Source of the DNA: Agapanthus africanus
Lineage: Eukaryota > Streptophyta > Magnoliopsida > Asparagales > Amaryllidaceae
Direction of reading: 5' to 3'
DNA length: 64,000 bases
NCBI GenBank assembly: GCA_030015575.1
Contig: JASDDO010000014.1
Location: forward strand, 170,223,911 to 170,287,910
The notes under the pieces: model-generated
Databases searched by the model: none
Told to the model about the DNA's origin: nothing
The model's input: only the letters and a program-made list of their open reading frames with translations
Position numbers and translations under genes: made by a program
Shown here: piece by piece, positions 36,760-46,474 of the stretch
How positions within the stretch are numbered: position 1 is the stretch's first letter
Layout of the letters: each line of letters begins with the position of its first letter

Positions 36760-37620
36760 CAACCACTTACGAGTCCTCTCGACTTGTAAGAAAGAAAATT
36801 CTCTTGTGAGATCCTTACGACTCTTAAGAGAAAACACACTTAGGAATCCTCATGATTCCTAAGGAGAAAATACACCTACGAGATCCTCTCGACTCGTAGG
36901 GAGAAAAATCTTTATGAGACCCTCACGACTTATAAAGTTGGAAAGCCTTAGGTGACAGATCCTAACCATGTCTCCTAAGCCATCACTGCCCTACAAAGAG
37001 ATCAAGATGGACTATCTACGGGCCACATTCCCCGAAGTCAAACATCGACAAGGAGGGAAACAGCCACTTACAAGTCCTCTCGACTTGTAAGCGGGAAAAT
37101 TCTCTTGTGAGATCCTTACGACTCTCAAGAGAAAACACACTTAGGAGTCCTCACGACTCTTAAGGAGAAATTACACCTACGGGATCCTCTCGACTCGTAG
37201 GGAAAAAATTCTTTATGAGACCCTCATGGCTCATAAAGTTGAAAAGTCTTAGGTGGCAGATCTGAACCTGTTTCCTAAGCCGTTGCTGTTCTACAAGGAG
37301 GTCAAGATGAACCATCCGCGGACCACATTTGCCAAAGCCACATTCGCCAATGAAATAAAGAAGCTACTTATGGGTCCTCACGATTCGTAAGGAAAAATAC
37401 CCGAGTGAGATCCTTACGACTCACGGAGGCGATGAACACTTAGAGATCCTCATGATTTCTAGGGAGAATTTACACTTACGAGATCCTCTAGACTTGTAGG
37501 GAAAAAAACTTCTTGAGACCCTTACAGCTCATGAAGATGAAAAAAGTCTTAGGCTACAAGGACTCTAAACTTGTCCCCTAAGCCGTCAATTCTATTGCCA
37601 TGCATAACTCTACACTACTT
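36760..37620 (+). repeat. Hairpin array, blocks 3 to 5
   Basis: The five-hairpin block recurs three times. The perfect example at 36,839-36,863 has arms CTTAGGAATC and GATTCCTAAG with loop CTCAT. At 36,875-36,900 the arms are CCTACGAG and CTCGTAGG. Further hairpins have CTTACAAGTC/GACTTGTAAG (near 37,066) and TTATGAG/CTCATAA arms. Confidence 0.85.
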
Positions 37621-37650
37621 CATCCACGTACATGCTTACGTGGGCAAAGT

Positions 37651-37662
37651 GGTGGGGGCATT
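37651..37662 (+). other. Polypurine tract of the gag-only Tat element
   Basis: GGTGGGGGCATT directly precedes the LTR start. The right Tat element has TGTGGGGGCATT in the same place. Confidence 0.85.
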
Positions 37663-37734
37663 TGTTCCCGCCAAAATTTTCGGCCAAGAGTTACTTGTTC
37701 CCTTACAAAAAAGGGGAGAATCCTCAAAAAACAG

Positions 37735-38020
37735 GCATCACGTGTAAAACACGTGGGCGCACGTATGCAAAGCATATGAGCGTGGAACATAAATCACCAA
37801 TGTCCAAATAGGCATCACGTGTAAAATACGTGGGCGCTCATATGCAAAGCATATGAGCGCTGAACATAAATCACCAATGGCCAAACAGGCCTCACGTGTA
37901 AAACACGTGAGCGCTCATATGCAAAGCATATAAGCGCTGAACATAAACAGGCTAAAACCCATAGCAGGGGTCACGTGTTAAACACATGAGTTCTCTTGCC
38001 TCTCACATGCAAAGCATGTG
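37735..38020 (+). repeat. U3 minisatellite with paired palindromes
   Basis: About 3.5 units of roughly 77 bp. Each has TCACGTGTAAAACACGTGGG and then GCTCATATGC and GCATATGAGC facing each other across AAA. Confidence 0.85.
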
Positions 38021-38524
38021 AGCATCCCAATTTAAAATGCTCCTATCCCAATTTAAAATGCTCCTATCAAATTCTAGGATTAAATTCTACTTTGGGAAAT
38101 ATTTTCTTAATTTTCCTTAAACTAGAAAGATCTTTTCTGTTAAACAGAGGACCCTTGGATCAAAGATCCAGCGGTGATCATTTGATAGAATAAAAATATA
38201 TCATAAGAAAATATTTTCCTAATCTTATAAAAAGAATAAAATTCTATGTTAACAAGATATCCATATTAAGAAAATATATTTCTGATCTAGTTAAACTAAA
38301 AAAATATTATATAATAAAATTCTAATCTTGTTAAAAACTAACAAGATATTCAAAATCTTATTAAACAAACAAGAAATCTTCTCTGTTAAACAGAGGGCCT
38401 TTGGATTAAAAATCCAACGGTGAATAAAATTCACTGAGTGATCTAAAAGATCATGTTGGTTATAAAATCAATCAAAATCTCTCAATGAGAGATTTGCTGA
38501 ACAAACTGATTCTTTTCTTTCTCC

Positions 38525-38532
38525 TATAAATA
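38525..38532 (+). promoter_or_regulatory. TATA box of the Tat LTR
   Basis: TATAAATA sits inside the dyad CTCCTATAAATAGGAG. The right Tat LTR has the same arrangement in reverse at 53,110-53,125. Confidence 0.75.
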
Positions 38533-38589
38533 GGAGCCAAGAAGGAAGGAAAAAGAGACGGGGAGAGAAGGGCAGAAACATAGAGAGAG

Positions 38590-38900
38590 AATTTAATTCT
38601 CTAAAGAAGAGTAACCCCTCCCAAAAGCTCCTACAAAAAGAGAATTTAATTCTCAAACCAAGAGTTTAACTCTTCTCAAAGAACTTAGTTCTTCCTCTGG
38701 TCAAGGTCTGCAGAAGCAGATCTCCCCACAAGTTGAGAATTTAATTCTCATTGGGGAGATTCTGTCATGCAGATTCAAAACCTAGGGGAAAGAACTGAAT
38801 CCAAAAGAGTTTAACTCTTACAAAACATATAGAAATTTAATTCCTCTGGAACTAGGGTTTAACCCTTTAAAAAGAATTTAATCCCTGTAAAGAACAAAAG
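38590..38900 (+). repeat. Cluster of TTTAA/TTAA-centred palindromes in the LTR
   Basis: GAGAATTTAATTCTC occurs repeatedly, with AGAGTTTAACTCT, GAACTTAGTTC and GGGTTTAACCC variants. The arms differ between copies but stay complementary. Confidence 0.85.
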
Positions 38901-38969
38901 GAGAACTTGATCACTCGGAACCATAGAAGAACAGCCTGATGATTTTTTAGCATTCAAACGCTACATAAA

Positions 38970-39260
38970 AGCTCACGTGATCCCACGTGAGCACCTTTGA
39001 GGAACAAAGAGGGAAAGAATGAGATCTAGTCACATGACCCCACGTGACCCCTGAGAAGTGCTCAGCACTTATAAAAGAGAAAAGGGTATAAACTATATTT
39101 TTGGTGCACCTCACGTGATCCCACGTGAGCGCCTTAAATTCTTAGTGTTTAACGCTATTTCAAGCGCCTCACGTAGGAGCACGTGAGCGTTGATCATACA
39201 CTAGTGTTTAACACTACTTTAAGGCCTCACGTGGGAACACGTGAGCACCGATCATATATT
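38970..39260 (+). repeat. CACGTG dyads in the LTR (continued at 43,021-43,620)
   Basis: Repeated CTCACGTGATCCCACGTGAGC-like pairs, with AGTGTTTAACACT and AGTGCTTAGCACT palindromes between them. The series continues after the nested solo LTR, near 43,100-43,620. Confidence 0.8.
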
Positions 39261-39630
39261 AGTGTTTAACACTATGAGAGACCAATATTAGCCAAACTTA
39301 GATCAAATCTCCCGAGGGCAATCAATCGAGCCCCTCATGCTCAGGATCCCCCAAACCGATCTCAGTCCCAGAGATAGCTAATGATCTCCTAACATATGGT
39401 ATCTAAAATGATGTTCATCCCACCATGATCTCTCCCCTCAATCTGGAATTGGGTTCAAGGATACATCTCTCCACACCTCCGATACATGTCGTTGTAATTC
39501 TTCAACGTCTTCAGAGAGGTGGAGGGTCCCAATAACCAATAACTCTTGGCGCACCACCGAACAAGATTTTCAAAAAGGGGAGTAAATTTAAAACACATCT
39601 CAATTTGGGGGCGCCTTACATGACCTCACG

Positions 39631-42600
39631 TGTAATACCCAGTTCTTTTATAAGCCAATAGTCGTATTTTTATTAAATAGGGGTCACTTACAAATTTACC
39701 TATTTATACTTATAATTATTTTAAGTATTTAAAAATCCTAATTCCTTTATTCTATTTCCCTTCTTAAATCCTTTTTCCTAAAACTAATCCTATTACTTAA
39801 ATCCTTTTTATTTTTCCCTTTATTATTTTCCCTTTTCTATACCCAGTCTCCTATAAATATTTAGCATATCTTAATAAATAAGTCTCCAGATATTTTCCTG
39901 AATTTTCTATAAATTTTCCGTATTTTTCCAGAATTTAATCCAGATTTGTTCTGATTTAAATATATATATTTTGTATATCTTTTATTTAAATTAGTTTATT
40001 AAACTCCTAACCTAAAACTAAATTACTTATTCCTTTCCCTTTTATTTTTCCTTTTAATTAGCCCGGCCCATCTCCCTATCCCCTTTCCCTTTTATTTTTT
40101 CCTTCTAATTCTTCCGGCCCAGCCCATCCCTCTCTTCTTTCCCATTTAATTTTAAATTCCCCAAGTCCAGCCCGCGGCCAAACAAACCCTCCCCTCATCA
40201 CGCCTGTACCCGACCCATTATCTCATCTTCCCCACTCGCTCAACTTCTTTTCCCGCGCGTTCCCCTGCGTGCCCCACGTCGTCGCCCACGTCGCGCCCGC
40301 CTCCCTCGCACCCCGTCTCCATCTCGCTCCCCTCTCTCTCACAGCACCTCTCTCTCTCTGCACCTCTCTCTCTCACAACACCTCTCTCTCTCTCTCTGTG
40401 CACCTCTCTCTCTCTCACAGCACCTCTCTCTCTCACAACATCTCTCTCTCTCTCATCTCCACTTCAAAAAGACCCCAAGACCGAACTTAACCCAACCCCT
40501 ACGCTACGGCTGAGCCCCTGCGCGACACCCACCATCGGCACCCCCTCACTGCATCCCTAGCCGCCGCAGTCGAGCCCCCGGCATTTCGTCAAACACGTAC
40601 ACCGATCGCTTTTGCCGCTATTCTGGTCACCATCGTCGCCATCAAATCTATGGCCTCGATCCCTTAAGCCGTCATCGTCATCAACACGCCACTCATCGCA
40701 ACGCCCGTCGCACCCACCGAGCCATCGAGTCTAAGAAGCAAAATCCAACAAAGCTGAACCTGTGCTGCGTTCGTGACGCGATCGTGCCGTTGCCGCTGCT
40801 GTACCGTCGTCGACACATTTTCAGGAAAGTTTAATACTTGCTTCATGCTACTTTTATATATATTACAATTCTAGTTACCAATAATTTCCGCATACACTTT
40901 TTCATGTGAATCGTTATAATCCAAGTGCTCGATGCAAAACCCGAATGAGAGAAAACCGTTAAATTGATGGAAACATATAACATGTGATGGCCCGAGTTAT
41001 AATGAATGTCCCTTAAGACTTTGGTTACAATACGACGTCGTTTGCCCACGTAAAATGATGTCTCGATTTCTGTCAAAACCTGAAAACTTTCGTGCATGCT
41101 AAACCGTAAAATTCATAACAAATTATGTACAACTCGAATTTTAGCGTTACTTGGCTCGTATCGAAGATAACTGATTAAAATACAGTATTCTATAGTTTTT
41201 CACTGGATTTTAACAAACTATGATAGAGATAATTGCGGAGGATTACGATTCTGGACTGCAGTCCAGAATGGAAATCCTGGTTAACCCCTGTTTCTAAACC
41301 TCTGTATTTTCCTGTTCAAATATGAGAATGCGCGGAACCCTATATTGTTACGTATTAAATTGAGTTATCTTTCTTACTCCACAGGTTTCACTGGATTCCT
41401 CAACTGATTGATATTTTTAACTCATTTTATAATGTCGATACGTTTTGCTGAATTCTGCAGAGGCAGATTTTATACCTCGAACATAACCTTCCATAACTCC
41501 CTGTCGATGTGGTATATTACTGATCCGCAAACTGAGGTGAAAAACTAACTGATAACTCTAAATATTGTTCAATTATAGCGTCGCCTAATTACGATCCCAA
41601 CTGGGATTAAAATGCGTTACGAAACGGACTTCCGATTCTGAAACCGGATTTCCAGCAGTGAATGCTTAAAATGAAATGACCATATCTAGCGATCCTGAAA
41701 TCCGATTAACGTGAAACCAATTTTGATGGATAGATAATTAAACATACTGCTTACCCCCTTTTCATTGTTTCGCTAAATTTTGCATGTATGATTTATGATA
41801 AATTATGCAAGTGGTAGGACACCGACTGATGATATCTTAATCATGCCTTAATTATTGTATTCTCATCACATTATATAGATGTCATTGCATTGGTAACCCA
41901 GTGATCATATGCATTACCCAGTGTTAGGTATTAGTGTTTGATTGTGGCAAGTATGTTAGTGTTTAAGTATGAATGGATAAGTGAAAGCGACACGTACTTG
42001 TACACAATCAGTGGACCCTGTTGATTTATTGCATTGCCGACGTCTGTGAGACGTGTATAAGTGTGACTATAATTGGTATGGGACGATTATGGAAACACTT
42101 GTATGGGTGTCACAGGTAAGGCACCAAACACTGTCCATTTATCTTGGGTATCAGTCGAGACATGCTTGATGGAGACCCTGTCTTCAGTTCTCGCGTAGAC
42201 TTGTCATGGACCAACTGGTATTTGAGTTTATGGTTAGCGTTTGATGTAGACCACGGGGTGTGGGGTAGTTTGAGTGTGAGTTCAACAGGACCTCGGAAGG
42301 TCCATTGCCGGCACATACAGCGATTCTGGAGATATATGGGGATATTACTGATTATTACCGAGCGAATCAGGCCCGTGTTCCCTTGTCCTTGGGTCCTATC
42401 CTTGGGTGGGGGATACTCACGAGTGGTTGACTCTCACATTTGGACTGACGATAGGCTTAGCGGCCTGTACAGTGAGACTTAGAGACTGATAGGGTTAGCG
42501 ACATTGACATGCATTGCTTACTGATTCAACATACCTGACATACTATTTACTGCTTTACTGTTTACCTGCTCTAATAGATACCTGCATTGGCTACTTCATG

Positions 42601-43020
42601 TTCACATCTTTATTCTTTGGTTACTGTTACATATTCGTTATTATTGCCCGAGTTCACATTTGTATCTATATATATATATATATATATATATTGCCATCGT
42701 GTCGCTCTGACGACCTGAGTATGCATGCTCAGAGTGAGAAGTGGATCTAGCTTGGACCAGGACCTGACGTACCTCGAGGACATCGCGGACATCTTGATCA
42801 GCGACCCAGAGCTATACTCTCTTGATCTCCATCTGGTTAGTACTTGTGTATTTGTTTTGATTTAGTGACTGCATTTCTCATTACCTGTGCATTAATTACT
42901 GATTTCCACGTAAAGCTAGAAGCCGAAGTGTGACTACGGCAGGATATTTCCTTGACCGTAGGAGCATGGCTGGCCTTGTCAACCCTTCGTATTCCGTATT
43001 TTGGGAAGTGGGGCGTGACA
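39631..43020 (+). mobile_element. Solo Tekay-type LTR with TSD TCACG
   Basis: 3,390 bp, starting TGTAATACCCAG and ending GGAAGTGGGGCGTGACA, the Tekay LTR end in the opposite orientation. TCACG lies directly before (39,626-39,630) and after (43,021-43,025). It contains a pyrimidine-rich GC block with CTCT repeats (40,320-40,470), a mutated donor-like site (CAG|GAAAGT at 40,824), the CTGCAG-centred palindrome, 22 bp long, at 41,248-41,269, and a TA microsatellite near 42,667-42,692. The insertion split a CACGTG dyad of the host LTR. Confidence 0.93.
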
Positions 43021-44539
43021 TCACGTGATCCCTTGATAGTTCTTAGCACTCAGAAAAAGAAAAGGAGAATAAAACAAAGGCAATCTTCATTCTTCAGAGT
43101 GCCTCACGTGACCTCACGTGATCCCTTGATAGTGCTTAGCACTCAGAAAAAGAAAAGGAGAATAAAACAAAGGTAATTTTCATTCTTTAGAGCGCCTCAC
43201 GTGATCTCACGTGACCCAATAGTACTTAGCAATCAGAAAAGGAAAAAAAGGAATAAACCCAAGATAGCTCCCATTTTGGGGGCACCTCACGTGTTCCCAC
43301 GTGACCCCCAAACAGTGGTGTATAAAAGAGGGAGAAAATTCAAAAGACAGCGCTCGCATTTTGAAGGCACCTCTCGTGTCTGCACGTGACTGTTTGATAA
43401 ACCAAGTGCTTAGCACTTATAAATGAAAGAGGAATAAAATCCAGAGAACAGTTCTCACCTCGGACGCCTCACGTGCTCACACGTGAGGCAAGTGCTCAGC
43501 ACTTTTATATATATATAAGAGAATAAACTCAAGGAACAATGCCCACTTCAGGCCCCTCACGTGTTCACACGTGAGCTCCTCCAAAGTCCAGTGTTTAACA
43601 CTGATTCAGTGCTTAGCACTATGGGATGATTAAGGGAAATCAACCTTAGCTTAAATTAGCTAAGTCTTCCGAAGCCAAGACCCTTTTTGTCACCAATCAA
43701 CTGAGCCCCCATGTTCAAGTCTCCCCAAACCAATTCTAGTCCCAAAGATGACTAGTGTTCTCCTAACAGATGACATCTAAACCGATGTTCATCCCATTCT
43801 CCAAATCGGGATATTGGTTCAAGGGTACATATCTTCATACCTCTGATACATGTCGTTGTAATCCTTCAATGTCTTCAGAGAGATGGAGGGTCCCAATAAT
43901 CAATAACTTTTAGCGCATCCCCAAACTGTGGAGCCAAAATACCATGGACTATGATGCCCTTAAACTTATGGACCGCAGCGTCCCTAAACTAAACCCTACA
44001 GACTATGATATCTCTAAACTAGACTATGATGTCTCTAAACTATTGACTATGATGTCCTTAAAACTCTATGGACTATGATGTCCTTAAACTTATAGACCGC
44101 AACGTCCCTAAAACAATAGAGCCCATATACTCTTTTGTTGGATCTAAATGATCCTGTTGAGTAGATGTTAATCTAAAATTAGACTAACGTATCCTCAACA
44201 AACGTTTAAGTTGATCTTAGTCTCAAATGAGATTAACGATCCTTAAACCCAACCCACCCAAATCTAAGAAAATACGGATTTGGACTAATCCACGCCCTAC
44301 GGGCGACAACATAAATTAGTCTCCGTATACAATCCACGGGCAACTAAAATAAAACAAACACACACGACACGAAGTGACCATCTGGAGAAGGAAAAAGTGG
44401 TTACCGCGATGCGGTAGCGTAATTAACTGTAGGGACTTGCGCCTGCAGGGAAGAGCGTCCCCACAATAAAAAAATCCCTCAAAAGAGTGGGAATCTGACG
44501 AGGTTTGCTATATCGGCCGCATCCGTCTAAACCTTCGAT

Positions 44540-45007
44540 ATGCGGTGCCATAAATCAACTTGGTATCTTCGGAGAGGTGGACGGATAAAACCAAATAGCA
44601 TCTGCTCCCAAAATTCAGGCCTGACCTCCCAACGTCCCGGTCGCGTCTTTCGGCGGGAAACATCCCCAGTAAAGGAGGAAGATCTCGTTGAGGAAGAGAA
44701 ATCCGAGGAGGAGGAAGAGCCTGAGGAGGACGTCCCTGCTGAAGAGGAAGATCCCGTTGAGGAAGAGGAATCTGAGGAGGAGGAAGAGCCCGAGGAGGAG
44801 GCCTCCACTGAAGAGGAGATTCCTGTGGAAGAGGAAGAACCAAGAGAATATGGGCCGCACATGTGGTTTATTAGGGAAACTCTATATTCGGGGACATGTT
44901 TATCGATGTGTTCGCCATACCCCTCCGCAACTGTATCGTCGGGATATACCAGGCTCTCCTTTCTTTTACAGTTTTGCAAGAAAGGTCAACAAATGCCGAG
45001 CCAATAA
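44540..45007 (+). CDS. ORF with acidic tandem repeats, part LTR-derived
   Basis: 155 codons. The first 40 or so come from the end of the Tat LTR (MRCHKSTWYLRRGGRIKPNS). A 69-bp repeat then encodes about 2.3 copies of a 23-residue E-rich unit (EEEDPVEEEESEEEEEPEEE-like), followed by YGPHMWFIRETLYSGTC and a stop. A poly(A)-like AATAAA lies near 45,155. I do not recognise the acidic part. It could be a captured host fragment or part of an older element. A functional product is unlikely but not excluded. Confidence 0.3.
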   Translation: MRCHKSTWYLRRGGRIKPNSICSQNSGLTSQRPGRVFRRETSPVKEEDLVEEEKSEEEEEPEEDVPAEEEDPVEEEESEEEEEPEEEASTEEEIPVEEEEPREYGPHMWFIRETLYSGTCLSMCSPYPSATVSSGYTRLSFLLQFCKKGQQMPSQ

Positions 45008-45316
45008 CGTGCAGTTCCCACCATATAATTGATTGACGATGACCAGAATGCTTATGATTAGTACTTGTTAAGTCCTTATTTCCTTGTGAGCCAAATAAGC
45101 TGTGTATAGAAGTAGGACCATATTTAATATTCCTTGTATCCCCGTTAGCATTTATTAATAAAATCTTTATTTCCACAATTTCACACTTGTGTCTCTCATT
45201 TTTTTTTTATTCCTTACCAGTTCTCCTTTTGCATAAATTGTTACTTCCGCTGCAAGTTACTATCCTATGTTCTTCGCCGCCTGATTGTAACCTAATCTCT
45301 TCTGATTCAGATTACC
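45008..45316 (+). other. Stretch before a chromovirus gag
   Basis: No gene seen. It ends in the pyrimidine-rich TAATCTCTTCTGATTCAG, splice-acceptor-like, six bases before the gag ATG. Confidence 0.4.
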
Positions 45317-46474
45317 ATGGCCGGAGGACACCATAACCGCAACCGAAGAGGAAATGGAGTCAATGAAGCCGTTGCTCAACAAGAAGCTATGCTACAAATG
45401 ATGCAAGGATTACTGGAGCAGCAGACAGCTGCCCTTCATCAAGAGCTCCGCGAAAGTAGGCAGCAACAAGCAGAGATTTTAAAAAAGACACTGGCCCTAG
45501 TTCCTCAAGGTTCGGCGGGAGTGAAGCAGTTCAGATCAATCCACCCTAAGACTTTTTCGGGGAAGGAAACTCCCTTAGAAGCTGAGAAATGGCTCAAGAG
45601 AACAGTCAACGATTTCGGTGCCGCCCAAATTCCGAAGGACGCATGGGTGAACATTGCCAAACTACAACTCACAGATAATGCCAGAATATGGTGGGAGGCC
45701 GAGGAAAGTAGATTGAAAGAGCCCATCGACTGGGAAACGTTCAAACAACGTTTCGATACTCAATACTTTCAGTCGTAGCACACTTAGAGATGGAAAGAGA
45801 GTTTATACAGTTCTAACAAGGGAGCATGTGGGATAAGTCGGTGGACGAGTATGCTTCGGAGTTCGTGAGATTAAGTCGGTTCACGCATCACCGGGTGCAA
45901 TCCCGGAACTATATGCTAAAAGATTCCGGCAAGGGTTGGATCTCAAGACGCAGTCCTCCATGTCTTCTACTACCTTATCAACTTATGATGAAATCTTAGA
46001 GGCGGCGTGAAACTTTGAAGACCTTCAGAGACGCATAAGGAAGGATGACCGATTGTCTGACATTAAATGACCAGCCAATCAAATTCTTGAAGGATCATCT
46101 TACAGATTCAACGAGGGGCAACAACCCAAGAGACCAGCAGGACCAACTACCTTCAGAAAATCAGCAGTCATATGCAACCATTGCGGTAGAACCGGACACT
46201 ACATGAGAGACAGTCGCATTTTGAACAAACTCTGCATAGTCTGTGGGTCTCCGGATAATGCTATAGGGGATTGTCCACAGAGAAGGCGACCACTACTCCT
46301 TAACAACAAACCAACCAATCTTGGAGCGCCTCAACAGGGATCCTGACCACCTCCCGCTAATAAGCCAATCGGATACGGACAGCCAGCTACAGGACCACCC
46401 CTCCCCACTCAGAAGCGAGTCTTCCAGCAAGCTCAGCGCAACGGTCCAAAGCGTCAGGCCTTTACTATGACCGC
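45317..46474 (+). pseudogene. Chromovirus gag, broken and cut
   Basis: Begins MAGGHHNRNRRGNG at a good ATGG context. A glutamine-rich coiled-coil-like part (residues about 18-60) is followed by the gag core (FRSIHPKTFSGKETPLEAEKW, LQLTDNARIWWEAEESRL). A stop at 45,778 ends the 153-codon open part. Further gag sequence and two zinc-knuckle remnants (CNHCGRTGHYMRDS near 46,170, where the last Cys is Ser, and CIVCGSPDNAIGDC) follow in shifted frames. The gene is cut at 46,474 by the start of a minus-strand LTR. It is related to, but not the same family as, the gag of the complete Tekay element. Confidence 0.88.

Larger units (their letters stand above)
34266..37650 (+). other. 3' spacer of the gag-only Tat element
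   Basis: No coding region. It corresponds, in reverse, to 56,800-59,700 of the right Tat element, and is built of tandem repeats and hairpin arrays (entered separately). The short ORFs here are by-products of the repeats. Confidence 0.8.
37663..44662 (+). repeat. 3' LTR of the gag-only Tat element, split by a solo LTR
   Basis: Starts TGTTCCCGCC and ends GGCGGGAAACA, a near-perfect inverted pair of ends. Without the nested solo LTR and its TSD it is about 3.6 kb. Order: CACGTG/CATATG dyad repeats, TATA box, AATT palindromes, CACGTG dyads, a 270-bp segment present twice (about 39,290-39,560 and 43,640-43,925), GGAC-N-GTCC dyads, and the GTATACAA hairpin. The last 1.1 kb matches 31,208-32,294. 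Confidence 0.85.

Noticed and set aside
34501..37620. Regular short repeats considered as a CRISPR array
   Set aside because: Units vary in sequence and spacing, are palindromic hairpins in a plant retrotransposon, and no cas gene is present.
23855..44662. Reading 23,855-24,836 plus 31,208-32,294 as one intact 5' LTR paired with 37,663-44,662
   Set aside because: The first part does not match the 5' part of the 3' LTR, and ATAAG before 23,855 is not found after 44,662.
44527..44979. Serine-rich minus-strand ORF of 150 codons
   Set aside because: It is the reverse of the glutamate-rich repeat (GAG/GAA codons read backwards as serine and other small residues); no independent support.
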